DNA of 64,000 bases from Heliocidaris tuberculata (taxonomy: Eukaryota > Echinodermata > Echinoidea > Camarodonta > Echinometridae). Below the pieces are notes generated by a model. It searched no databases. It was not told the DNA's origin and was given only the letters and a program-made list of their open reading frames with translations. The stretch is from the NCBI GenBank assembly GCA_025618425.1, contig CM046833.1, forward strand, positions 6,214,066 through 6,278,065. The letters run 5' to 3'. This document shows positions 21,491 to 34,100 of the stretch, piece by piece. The position numbers and the translations under genes are program-made. Position 1 is the first letter of the stretch. Each line of letters starts with the position of its first letter.

Positions 21491-22924
21491 ATGTAAATCG
21501 TTCATTACAATGCACTGATAGGTCTAATGATTCTTTCATGTATGTTGATTTGTGTTAGGAAAACACTTGATTTTTCTTCTGCGAAACATGTATGATGTTA
21601 TACTGTAAAAGCAGTGATTTTTTGCACAAATTTGTTCCCGAGCATTCAAATACATGTATGTATATTTTGCTGGTTTAGAAATAAACCTGTGCTGCCTGCA
21701 TGCTCACTCATTGAATGCTGTAATGGATGAAGCACAGGTTTAGGAAAGTAAGTGTACACATGTACATACACCAAAGTGCTAACGTCATATTCGCTCATTG
21801 TTCGGGTTACTGGCTCCAAACAACAGAGCCTGCTCATGAAGGTCACTGCAAAATCATTCAAGCAAAGGGCAAGAGCAGTGCAAATTCAGTGTTTGGTGCT
21901 GGCGTGATCACCATGCCACTGTTCAGCACAAAATTGTCGGGAACCAGCAACCTTGACAACTTGGACGGTATGATATACTCTATAAGACTGGATGAACAGG
22001 GACAAGGTACATGTAAATATAGGGGAAAATTACAAATTTCTTACCTATTTTTCCAGAGATTGATGCAGACCCTTGTCTCTGATAAAACAAATGACATGTT
22101 TTTTTGTCCCTCTTCACCCTGTTGTATGGTACTAAAAGAAATTCTGCTTTTACAGTTTAAGTAAATTCATATCAATTCGTTTTTTTCTGTAATAATGTTT
22201 ATGTGGTATTAATATTGATCATATCAAGAATGATAAATAAACTTTTCGGATATTGCCATAATGCTTATCCTGTCCCAGATTATTCTTTGTTGTGTAATAT
22301 TCTTGTTATGTTTCCACCAACAAATTGTACAATTGCATTCTTAGCTTCTCAAGACTCGGCAATTTCTCAATCAACACCATAAGTTTGGATGAAAGTAAAT
22401 AAATGTTGACAAAGTATCTGTTGAGAGCCAGAAGGGCGTTAACTGTGTGTTAAAGTATATGAGTTAATGCCTTAGTGGATTTCAGTAGACGAAAATATAC
22501 TTGTAGAAGGACCTACAAGCAATATGCTTCAAATGATTCAGTTTGAGCATAGGTTTCAGATATTATGAAATCGTAAGTCTATGCAAAACAAAACAGAGAT
22601 TAAGGAAATGATAGATTTGTCAATTGTGGAGTGACCTTCAACCATTAAAGAAAATGACAGCTTAATTCTTTATCATATTTTCACTGAATGGGGAGGGGAT
22701 GGCACAGGGGCATATGCCTCCCCCTCCATCAAATGGCAAAAAGAGAAGAGAAATAGAACGAAAATGTAGAGGGGAAAGGCAACATGAAAGTAAAATGATA
22801 CATCCCTGCCTTAAAGGCGCACAGTCGTCAGTTTTCATGCATTGCATCATAATTCCCTAACACCAGATTTTGGTTGAATTACCAATTAATGAGTGCGAGG
22901 CAGGCAGCGAAACCAGGGAGATGG

Positions 22925-23115
22925 GTCTCTGAGTTGTTCTGGGATTTCATAAGGCCATATTTCACTCAATATGGACCAATAAATGTGTCAATGCATACTT
23001 TCAACCTGCAAAATTGCTTAGATCCTCTCAGCTCACCCCCATGTGATTGGTAAAGACATATATCTGTCAATTTGAAGCATGCCTAAACTTTTTTCTGCCG
23101 AGAAGCCTGTAGCTC
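22925..23115. repeat. Dispersed repeat copy
   Basis: Same family as 825-1075 (ACCAATAAATGTGTCAATGC, CACCCCCATGTGA). Confidence 0.5.
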
Positions 23116-24071
23116 AAAGCCACACGATGGAATCAAATGGTCATTAAATTTTACATTGCTTTGATTGTCTGACATAAAAAAAAAAAATTGATTGCTTTGG
23201 TAGCTGTCTAGTCCACTCAAACTTTGATCGAAAATTGCAAAACAAAATGGGTGTGCTATTATGTACAGAACTGAATGGTCCCAAACTTGACAAATCTAAG
23301 CCTCTTCAGAAATTTTGACAGGGTCTGTCAAGATAACACCATTGAGCCATTCTGCAGGATACGGAATTCCACTTGGTCCAGCTCAGGCTTGACCTCTCGA
23401 TTCACCATCACCTCCTATCACAGACCTGCAGTAGGTTTACAGTGTAAGAGGAGGAGGAAAAATAATCAGTGGCCCAGGTGCACAAGTCCATTTATCAACA
23501 GTAAAATCATTTCCATTTAGATGATCATTAATTCCTATATAAACCAATGTACGAAGATATTTCATACATCACATTGACAGATAATACCTTGTGCTAGGAC
23601 TGATAGCCTTTACTAAATTCCCTTTGAATTTAATCCAGCAGCATGATTAATTCCACTTTACACCATGCATGCAGGTTAGTATAGTCATGATATTTAGCAC
23701 AATTAATAATATTAGCACATCTAGTTGTGCCTTTCAAACAGAGTACTTTCTGCACAGCAAGACAATGACTTGTACTCTGAAACTCATTTTCTCCTTCTGC
23801 CCTTCTCTGAATATCTTAACCCCTTTCCTACCTGTTTTTTTTCCTTCTCCCCTCTTTCTTTGAATCTCTCTGTGAGTCTATTTCTTTCCTTCATTCTCTC
23901 TGTGATTATCTCTCCTCTCTCTTCAGAATAATTCTTTCCTTCCCTCTCTCAGCTCTTTCTCTGAATCTCTCCCTCTTTGTCTAAATGTCTTTCCTTTTTC
24001 CCTTTCCATCCTTCCCTCGCTCTCTGAATTCCTTTCCTTTTCTCCCCTTCCTTTGAAAAAAAAAATCTCTC

Positions 24072-24487
24072 TTAACCCTTTCAAGACAATTGACCACATT
24101 TTGTGGTTTGGCTCAATAACTTTTGATTCAGAGCTCTAAAAAATATACCAGATGCAGGAGTAGAAAAAGCAAAAATTTCTACACACATTGTGTCCATTTT
24201 TGTTGCATGACCATATTGCGTTTGATGCCAGGAATTTCAAAAAGGAGAATAAGCTTCATAATCCTTAAATTGGCAACACATTGAGAGGTTCAAAATCACT
24301 ATTTTTTATCAAAATTGGCAATTTTTTCAACTTTTCGACTAAGTTTCTAATGATGTATATTGTTTTCAAAGACATTGCATTTTGTTAGAACCATGTAGCA
24401 CTAAAAGAAAAATATTACTGTTGCCAATTTGAAGAACGAAATGTGATCGATTTAGCCCTTAAATAATTCCTGTCATGAAAGGGTTAA
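24072..24487. mobile_element. TTAA-type MITE, copy 4
   Basis: TTAACCCTTTCAAGACAATT left and CTGTCATGAAAGGGTTAA right; the best-preserved copy in the window, about 416 bp. Confidence 0.8.
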
Positions 24488-24604
24488 GCTTCTCAAACTC
24501 ATTGCTGGTAACATTGTTGGTATCTAATCAAACTCCTTAGTTCAATCAAGAACTAAAAACTATATCTATCCCTCTTTCTAACACCAAACTTAACCTATAT
24601 AATC

Positions 24605-24815
24605 GGGTCCGCTCGCTATTCATAAGAACCGCTATTCATTTAACATGCTATGAATAGTGGTCCTTATGAGTAGTTATGAATAGTGGTCCTTATGAATGAA
24701 TAGCAAGGTAATTTGTCTATGGTTTGCTCGCTATTTAGGACCGCTATTTGTACAAAACCGCTATTCATTTATTCACGCGTTATGGATAGCGGTCCTTATG
24801 ACTAGCGAGGTTACC
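24605..24815. mobile_element. Palindromic element built of CCGCTATTCAT units
   Basis: CGCTCGCTATTCATAAGAAC at the left is mirrored by GGTCCTTATGACTAGCGAGG at the right. The inner blocks ATGAATAGTGGTCCTTATGA and ACCGCTATTCATT repeat in both orientations. Confidence 0.6.
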
Positions 24816-25298
24816 CCTACATGTATATAAGACCTCATTGCAACCCTTTACCTAGACCTAAATAATTAGACAAAATAAAGCTTAGAGCATGTCATATATG
24901 ATCCTCCCAGAAGCCCAAAGTCACACAGAGCCACAGACAAAACACAGATTGAGCGCAATGAATTATTGATATTTCACACTGATGCAATGTAATTTAAACA
25001 AATAGAAGTCTCTATGAACAATGCATTTTCTTTTACAGAATACATAATTCTGCAGAAATTTTAAATAAAGATCTCAATAATGTACAATCGCGACCCTCAC
25101 AGGAAAACCCTTATATGTTCAATTAAAGGTACATGTACATCAACATTTCTCTATATATATCCAGCATTAGATAGAGCTGGGGACTACCCCTTGATAAAGG
25201 CCTAGCAAAAAAAATTCAATGTAACTTGCATGGTGTCTATGTCAGATAGGGCCGGTATGGTATATTGCACCTCCACCTTTGGTTAGTTCCATGTCGTT

Positions 25299-25720
25299 TT
25301 GCAGCAGGTTAATGATTCCGAAAGTTTGTTTCTCTCAAGGTTCACTGAGGGTTCGTTTCTCAAAAAGATCACAATTCCAAAGGTTCGTTTCTCTCAAGGT
25401 TCATCATTCAGACGATTCAATACTTCAGAGGTTTGTAATTCTGGAAATGAAATAGTGTTCAATATTCCGAAGATCCTAGTTCCAAAAGTTAAAACTAAGG
25501 TTCATAATTCCCCAAACTCTATAGAACCTTATTTCATTTTCAGAATTACAAAGAATAATGAACCTTCAGAGTAATGCAACAAATGTTGGAAATTATGAAC
25601 CCTATTTCATTTTCAGAATTTTAAACCCCCTGATATGGGAAGTTTGTGTATTTCGGAATTACCAACCTTCGCATTTATGAACTTCCAGAAAAAAAAATCT
25701 TCAGGAGAAAAACTTTGGAT
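25299..25720. repeat. Degenerate GGTTC-type minisatellite
   Basis: Units resembling AAGGTTCGTTTCTCTCAAGG, AAGGTTCATAATTCC and ATTCCGAAG recur irregularly every ~20-30 bp. The 91-codon open frame across it is not protein-like. Confidence 0.55.
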
Positions 25721-25892
25721 GGGATTCCATACACCCGTTGATCAATTTCTTGGATATGCCACAGAACCAGGTGAGGAAACCCAGAAGAAAAAAAAAATCT
25801 CCAAATAGGAAATTATAGATTACGCTAAGTTCCATAGCAGGTTTTCTATAAAACTGACATAGTAACAAAGGACTATGTTACTATAACCAGGG

Positions 25893-25975
25893 TAATAACG
25901 CTGGAGCGCCATAAGCGTCACAGCGTGACGGACCTGAGCGCTATACGAGAAGCCACCATTATTATTATTATTATT
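25893..25975 (+). mobile_element. SINE 3' tail with (ATT)n
   Basis: CAGGGTAATAACGCTGGAGC, then GAGCGCTATACGAGAAGCC and ATTATTATT. Matches the body/tail of the tRNA-derived SINE seen at 5560-5822. Confidence 0.55.
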
Positions 25976-27175
25976 AGGAAATAATAATTCAGAAGTGCAA
26001 TATACTCATTTTAACATGTTTAGCCCTTTTCTATACAAACAAAGATAAGCAGCTTTTGTTTCCATCTTTCCCAAATTTTCAACTGATATAATAAATAAGG
26101 AACTTTCATCTGCATATACAAATGGATAATAACATGTACACACCCCTGTTAGCTCCAACTTAAATAGATTTGTCTCTACAACATATCAAATGGAATACAT
26201 GTATCTAATCACATTAGAATTTGAATCAGGAAAAAAAAAATCGGTAAAACTCGAATTCTTTGTAATGTCACTTCGATTTCAAATGATACCAATAGCCCCA
26301 ATACAGTGATTTGGATATAAGTACATGTATAAGAAACACAAACAGACCCCAAAGCTATGTGAGACTTCCAAATGGGAAACAATAGAAGAGGGAAAAGGGA
26401 AACCATTTTGTTTTAAGAGCCACACAAAAATTAACTTGTGGTTTTAACTTCCATTGACACTGCTACTCACAAGTTGCTTTGAAATCAATTTAGAAAGCAA
26501 CGTTTGTATCTCTACTCATAATACATTACCTCTCTACGGAAGTAATATATGAAGAACCAGCACGGAACATCAAGTATACAGAGCATAACCGTTTGGGAAG
26601 ATTGGTCTCCCAGCTATGAGCAAAAATATGTTATCTGGACAAAAGTACTGCATGAATATCTCACGGGAGTGAATGCATATTGTGCATAAAAAGTGAATGA
26701 ATGGTTGATGGCACTGAAGGGTTTAGACAAAGGAGCCTCACAGAAAGAAAGAATACAGTTTGAATTTTAATGAAGAGACACTCCATAAATGTGAAGAATT
26801 TTACTCTCTCATATATGATGTACCAGAATGGCTAATGCAGATACAGTACTCATGATTTGAAGTCCATGCACAACATCTTTCAATAAATTTGGTTAGGGAA
26901 ACATTGTAAATGAATTCATTCCCTACCAAGTTCATTAAAATATTCATGCCAAATTTGAAAAAGAAGTTCAAGTGAATCATTGTCGTACTTTAATGGTTTT
27001 CTCGTACTGGTTGGCATCTCTGCATGATTTATCTCTATTTCTAGTACAGTATATCCTTTCCATACCCAATACGATCAATTGGGCAAAAAGAATTTCCATT
27101 TCGGTTTAACTTAATAAAATTTGGAGTGGACTTTAAAAGATTATTATTATTATTATTATTATTATATCCCATTCC

Positions 27176-27515
27176 TGGGGGGTGTTTCATAAAGCTGTTC
27201 GTAAAGTTAAGCATGACTTTACGAACGACTTGAATATGAAGTGCCAGATAGGATGCGCAAAGTTTATCCTGATGTTTAACAAACTGTGACTGTATTTCCA
27301 ATAACCTCAATTAAATCATGGCAAAAAATATACTTTGCATCAAAAATGTTTGTTATAATAAGAATGTTAATCTACATCTGCACAATTCAACTTTAGTTGA
27401 TGCAGTTAAAAATGATTGAGCATCCCATTTGGCTTGTCATACATGTATGTAAGTCATTCGTAAAGTCATGTGTAACTTTACAAACAGCTTTATGAAACAC
27501 CCGCCAGGTTAGCAA
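27176..27515. mobile_element. MITE with ~50-bp inverted ends
   Basis: GGTGTTTCATAAAGCTGTTC-GTAAAGTTAAGCATGACTTT and its inverse near 27458-27507 (GTGTAACTTTACAAACAGCT-TTATGAAACACC) bound about 340 bp. No ORF. Confidence 0.75.
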
Positions 27516-28176
27516 GGTCCCTCCAACCTAAGACAAAGAAACAAATAAAGTGTGTCTAATAGTGATATTACCTAATCCCTCAAACATTTAAAGCCTATTT
27601 ATAGTTTTGGTAATCCCCCCACAACTTTTTGTCAGCTTTGTTTGATTTCAGTTGATAAATAGAAAGTAAAGAACAATAATAATGAATTATAGGCATATGC
27701 CATAAAATTGCAAGTCATCAGATGATCTTTGAGAAACTTCTTTGACCCTCATAAGCCAGTTTGTAATTACAATTTGCGCATATGCAGATAAAGGTCATTT
27801 GCACCGAGTACAATTGACCTGTATACGCACGCTTTCATGATGTGCGCTCCAGTATGATTTCACATGTTTAAAAGTTGCGCGTACAAATTGGGGTCATTTC
27901 AGGGTCATTTGTACCATGTAGTAATTATGAACTGGCTTATTGCAAAAGAAACATAAAATGGATAGATTTCAAAAAATTAAACTTGGATTTACACAGGAAT
28001 ACAAGTTGTGAATAAGGCCTGCTGATTTACTAAAGTATGCAGACTTCAGGGAACACAGCAAGATTTGGAATTAGAATCCGGCGATTGTGTGTGATCATGC
28101 AATATTTCAGTTCAGATGATGCTATAGGACAGGGATAGATGTAGGCTTTTAGACACAGCTAAGAAGACAATGCATG

Positions 28177-31100
28177 TTATCTGAAAGTCTGGTTGTAGTT
28201 GTTCCAGTTCCTGGCAAGGAAGACCTGTTGTGTCTGTCCCTGTTGATTCTGGACCTGGATCTCCACCTGTCCTGGTGGAACTTGAACACCTTGTTGCTGG
28301 TTCCCTTGTGCCTGAGCCTGGATGATGGATGAAGGGATAGGGACAATGTTCTGAGCTGAGGATTGGAGCTGGAGAAGCTGTGTGGCTTGTTGAAACTGTG
28401 TTGGAGACTGCCGGAGATGGCTGACGTCGATTGTTGGAGGCCCTGCTTCAACTTGGGTTGCTTCGGCTGCGATAGGCTGGCTGGCTGAAACGGTTGTTGC
28501 AACCTGACCTACAGGCTGGCTGATACCCAGCGCTGCTTGACTGACAGCCATAGCAGCCTGGGTGACGGTTAATTGTGGCAATTGATTCTGGGCAACGGAT
28601 GCCTGGTTTGCGTGGATTGAAACAGGGACAGTAATGGTCTGAGGCTGACCAGAAATCTGGAAGGTTGACTGTCCCAAGAGTCCGGGCTGGGCATGCATAA
28701 TCCTCTGGGCTAGGTTCTGGTAATCAGCATTGGGCTGCTGGCGGAATTCATTGATGGTCTGAGAAAGTTCCGACATAGCCTGGGTAAGTAGATCTGTGGC
28801 CTGCACAGACTCTGTCTGGACAACAGGCACTTGACTTGTTTCAATGTACCGAATAGTTGGTTGGTTGTCAGTACGTTCAGTGCTGACAGAAGCACCTTCG
28901 TTTTGACCTTGTGGTGCAACAACCACTTGTAACGTTGGCTGGCCTCCAAGCATTTGTCCGCTGATGTGCTGTAAAATTGGTTGCAGGGTTGTGGTGCCAT
29001 CAGGGTTGACAGTAGCTATTTGGATGTTCTGGAGATCGTTTGCAGTAAGCTGGGTCTGATTCTGTGACATGGCCTCCTGTACTGCTTGCTGGATTCCCTC
29101 TGGTACTTGGGCCACCAAAGTGATGGAACCAGACTGCTGCCCTTCCCCTTGGACAGGAGTCTGCTCCTGGACAACCGTCAGCTGCTGAGGATTGCTCATC
29201 ATGGCAGCTGCCTGGACAGGCTCCATGTGCTTCTTGCGAACATGATCCATCATTTTAGCCTTGGTACTGTACTGCCTTGGACAATGCGCACAGGCAAAAT
29301 AATGGGTTGTTGTTGTACCTGCAGGAGCTGTGTGAGGATCACCAAACGGACTGTTCGGGTCACCCTTCGTTTTGCGGAGACTTGGTGGGACAGAAGCTCC
29401 AGGATGATTCTTGACGATATGTATCTTCCTCTTGCTACTGCTCTTGTAGACTTTCTCACAATATGCACAGAAATAGTTGCGGTTCGGTTTGACGATCGGC
29501 AGGTTCAGTTCTGGAACGGTATCAGGGGCAACCTCTGGGTGGCGTTTTGCAAGATGATTAACGAGCATCCCCCGACGCTTGAATCCCAAGGTGCACAGAC
29601 GACACTTGAAAGTAAAGGCAGTCATTTCAGTGGGAGGAATCTTTGGTTTGAAGGGCACCTTCTTCGGTTTTCCAGCTTGCAGCTTATTCCGTAGCTCCCG
29701 CTCTGGATTATGCATCCTGGCCATGTGCTCCTTCAGTTTGTCTTTCCTCTTGAACTGTTTGCCACAGTTGGCACAAAGGAAGTCCTTCTGATCAGAGTGA
29801 CGAAGCATATGCAACTTTAACTTATCAGGACGGGGGAATATCTTGTTACAGTACATGCAGGGAAACTCCTTCATGGAATGAAAACTCCTGATGTGCTTTC
29901 TCACCTGGGTGTACTCGGTAAAGCGCTTGCCACAGTGGGGACAGTTATAATATCCATTGAAAGCATGGGTTTGGACATGAAGTTTGAGGTGCTCATTGCG
30001 ATCAAAGTTCTCTTCACAAAAGGGACATGTGTAATACTTTGTTCCGCTGTGAGTCTTCAAATGGACTGACAGTGCAGAATTGTTCAAGAAGCACTTGTTA
30101 CAAAACTCACACTGAACAGTCTTCCTCCTCTCCCGTGAATGGAGGTCCATGTGTCGATCATAACGAACCTTGATGCGAAACACCTTAAAACACTCTCTGC
30201 ATCTGTAGGTTGGTCGGGTCCTGGAACGCAACACAAACTCACCACTGGAACCCTGTCTGCGACCGTGATCGGTAGCATGCAGTGCCAGCTCCTTCTGGGA
30301 TGGGAAGACCTCTGTACAGGTTGGACAAATGAAGCCTCCTTTTGTGTCTCCACTGTTATCCTCATCATCTTCATTCTCTACAGCTTCTCCTGCAACACTG
30401 GTTGAGGCATCTCCTTCACCATCCACAAGCTTGTTGGCTTCCTGGTTGGCATCAACATCTGCTGGAACATTACCCCTCTCCTCTCTATTTTCTTCATCTC
30501 CAGCCTCTCGATCCATGTCATCTTTTTTCATTTCCAAATCACCATCTTCATCTTCATCGTCCTCCTCCTCCTCTTCCTCCTCCTCTTCAACTTCACCTTC
30601 TTCCATCTCCTCCTCTATCTCCTCTCCATCATCCCTCATTCCTTCAGGATTCTCATCAAAGTGAAGGCTGACATGAATCTTCAGCAAGCGTTCACTCTCA
30701 AACTCCAGGTCACAGTGTTCACAAGCAAACGTCAGGCTCCCGTCGGAAGGCTGGTCCGATTTCCGACGCCTCAGTGGAGGGAGCGGACCAGAGAACTCTC
30801 CCCTCTCTTTATGCCGGCGCATGTGTCTCGTGCGGTTGTAGATATGGGCAAATGTCTTATTGCAAACATCGCATGTGAAGTTCTTCTCTCCGGAATGCAT
30901 CACAAGGTGGCGCTGTAGACTGTAGAACCGAGGAAATTTCTTTTCACAAAAATCGCAGTTGTACTCTTCCTTAGTCTCTGCCCGCATATGTTCCAGTTTG
31001 GCCTGAGCAAGCTTGCGCTGACGCTGTCGGTAGCCTTCTGGGTATTTGCGTGGCCTGCCCCGCTTACCACGGCCTCGACTCTTGGCAACTGGAGCATCAT

Positions 31101-31190
31101 GGGTGGACAGGTGTTTCTGGAGGAGCTCAGAGGTTCGGAATTTACGAGTGCACTCAAAGCAAGGCCAGGTGTTCTCCTTCTCTTGCAATT
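28177..31190 (-). CDS. PRDM10: PRDM10 last coding exon: zinc fingers and Gln-rich tail
   Basis: Acceptor TATTTTACAG at 31200-31191; the first two bases complete a Glu codon, then LQEKENTWPCFECTRKF. It holds all 14 fingers in one exon: cysteine starts at residues 401, 469, 497, 547, 679, 721, 751, 779, 807, 835, 863, 920, 965 and 1024. The AT-hook and a Glu/Asp stretch are also in this exon. The tail is rich in Gln, Thr and Val and ends NWNNYNQTFR then TAA. Vertebrate PRDM10 has extra sequence after this point, so a further exon in a longer isoform cannot be excluded. Confidence 0.95.
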
Positions 31191-34100
31191 CTGTAAAATA
31201 CGAAGCCATGAAACACAGAAATTACATAAGCGGTGATGATCTTGAAGATTCGTAATGAAAATATTCCATTAGAAATGTATTTGGTATTGTATCCCCCCCC
31301 CCCGCCCCCCATACATTAAAATTAAAGTGATATGGAAAACTTCTATGCCTCATTTTGTCAAGTGTTTATCCACTTGATGAGCACAAAAAATTAATACAAA
31401 AAAAGACCTTTAGCTCAGTCCTGGGTGGGATGTTCTTGATGGTTGCTTAGTACATCCCCACCCCGTCCCTTCCCCTCAACTTAAGAATTCATCTTTACCT
31501 GCTGCCTCCTCAGCTGTAATCTCCAAGATACTCTCTCCGATGGTCTCAGCATAGGCCTTGGCATACCAGACCCTCAGCTCTGTCCTGGGAGCGATGTTCT
31601 TGATAGTTGCAAAGTAGATGTCAGTACTGTTGAGCTGGAACGCTATCAGGTTCTGCTCTGAGTAGCAGGAGGCTGGCCTGATGAAGCTCATCCAGTTGGA
31701 TTCGTACTCGTCGGCGCAGTCTATGTACATCTCTTGACCATTCCGCTTCACCTACATATACAAGTGATTTGGAAGAGACAGAAAAACAAAATCATTAGTA
31801 TACGCTGTACAATGTTTACAATAAAAGCAATACAAGATATATTATATTTTGTGGACCTCTTTGGAAACCAGCTTTTGCTGTTCGCATGTTCCACCCCATG
31901 AGAGGAAAAATAAATGAATAAATGAACGCATATTTAATGATTACAGATACAATTTGGGTTTGCTTGAAAAGAGGCCTACATACATGTATGTAGAAGCCCG
32001 ACACACTATACAACGCAAGGCCTGAATAAGCCAGAAGTGAGGAGGTTTCTTTGGCCAAAAGTGAGCAAAAGTGATGATGAACTACAGAATACCATGCTGG
32101 GTAAATTAGCATGGCAGTTCCATATTCCTGGAGCCTGAGTTTTATAGAAGTGACATAGTCGAGAGATATTTACACTTGACTGGAGATGCCAAGGTCATGG
32201 GTTGATCTATTAATATATCAATACTGCTATTGCATAGGCTTAGGCCAAAACACACCATCCCATTTCAGTATTAGTACAAGTCTTACCTTCCATTTCATGT
32301 GATCTTTGGGGACCTCAGCTCTAGTAACTATCCTTCCTTCTAGAGGTCCAAACTGGGTTCTCTTGGAAATGGTTCTCTTTGCAAACACACCTGAATTGGT
32401 CACATCAACAAAAGGCATGAAATTACTCATTAGTCATTTCATGAAACATCAACGACCGAGTTTTATTATTATTTTTTAAAAATAAATTATTTAAGTGGTG
32501 TATTAAATCATAAGACACTGAAGGATCTAAGCATGTAACTGATTACATCATCCTCCAACTTGAATATCTGTAGAATGAGAGAGAGAACTTGGCCTGTCCC
32601 CTCCCTCCCCCATGCTAAGCTTTGTCTGTTAACACAAAGGCCCCAAATTTGAACTCCAGAGACCCTAGAATGTTGAAATTTAAACCCAGGACACATGTAT
32701 AAATAGAGGATCAGGAATTGGTCTAGCAGTAACATCTACGACCAGCTCTCTGAATTCGCCTTCAAACTGAATCTGATCGGACCCAGGTCTGATTCCCAGT
32801 CACATCTCTTGCATGGTGATGTTAAAGGTCGGTCCTAGACATAAATAATCATGTCTGATTGACACACGACTGTAAAAACCCAATAGACCGGTTTACTAAG
32901 TTATTCAAATTTATGGATGTTTCTTTCCGGAGGACCTAGTGACCAGGTATTCCACCAACCTGTTATTAATAAATGGACTACAATACTAGGAATCCAGTTT
33001 GCATACATTACTTGTTGCTATGTCGGGCAAGCATCGGCAAGCTTTCAGGTTGTCAAGAACAACCTTTGTTTAAAAAGCATGCATAAAATTTGAATATGTT
33101 AGTAAACCGGCCTATTAAAAACAACATAACAACATAAAACCCTAAACAACATAAATCCCCCTGTGCAAAAAGTTAGTGTGGAGCACTGAGCATTATGAGA
33201 GATTCTTTGTAAAGATGCTGCTTACCGATTTGATCATCCTCGACCTTGAATATCTGTAGCATAAGAGGAAGACTTGCTCTTGCCCTTGAGATGATAGGCT
33301 TGTCTGCAATCGTCTGGATGGCTCCCTGACGTAAGAACTCCTCCTCATCAACAGGGTCCCTGTCGTCAGAGGCTGATATAGACAGAGATATGATTTAGTA
33401 AACTATATCATATCTTTTTTTAAATTGCTTCTATCCTCTCTTTTCATTGTAACTGATTTTTCTCCTTTAACTCTCTTATTACCACAGGCGATAATCCTGT
33501 GTTGGTAGGTGGGAATGAAAGGGTTAAAGCGAATGTTGAGTTCTGGGAAAGGTGAAAGATAATTTGGGAACTTTCTCATTCTCTTTATGACACATAGTAA
33601 ACAGCATTAAATGGATTGTTTCCCTTTTGCAAAGTCCTTCAAACGTGAAATTTTGTATGGAATCTGGATCAGCATAATGTACCATAACCAGCCTTCTTGG
33701 AAGAAAATTGTTTATGCATGGTTCAAATTAAAAGAAATATGGCTACTCCAAATCCAAACGGGAGGGGGCGGTGATCTGAGTGGTCCACATCAATTTGGCA
33801 GATTGAAAGTATGCACTGACACATTTATTGGTTCATATTGAAGGAAATATGGCCCTTTGGCATTCCAGTTAGGTGGTTTGAGAGGAACAAAACAACTTTA
33901 GAGATTGAAAGTATGCACTGACATATCTATTACCCTTCTTGATACCCTTGGTCAGGGAGAATCTACACATGGTTTTTATTTTGTGAAATTCCCCATGCTT
34001 GGTATTAGCACTAAGGGTGTTTACATACTGGCGAGAAGACTGACCATAACAATAACGCATGAGAAATCCTACAGTCTTAGGTTACGTAGTATTTTTATGA

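Larger units (their letters stand above)
18899..28176. other. Intergenic region between convergent NOMO and PRDM10
   Basis: Includes both 3' UTRs, whose ends I cannot place. Content recognised: pogo-like MITEs, a G run (20501-20519), a repeat copy (22925-23115), pyrimidine-rich DNA (about 23790-24060), TTAA MITE copy 4, a palindromic element (24605-24815), a degenerate minisatellite (25299-25720), a SINE tail and a large inverted-repeat element (27176-27515). The small open frames, e.g. 145 codons at 21727-22164, show no conserved motif. Confidence 0.6.

Noticed and set aside
21727..22164. 145-codon ORF in the intergenic region
   Set aside because: No recognisable motif, AT-rich ending and no exon borders; a small unknown gene cannot be excluded.
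29086..29694. 202-codon ORF on the plus strand
   Set aside because: Antisense shadow of the PRDM10 last exon; no independent support.
31191..31209. ATG at 31209 as start of the zinc-finger ORF
   Set aside because: Lies upstream of the splice acceptor; joining to exon 31499-31751 keeps the PRDM10 frame exactly.
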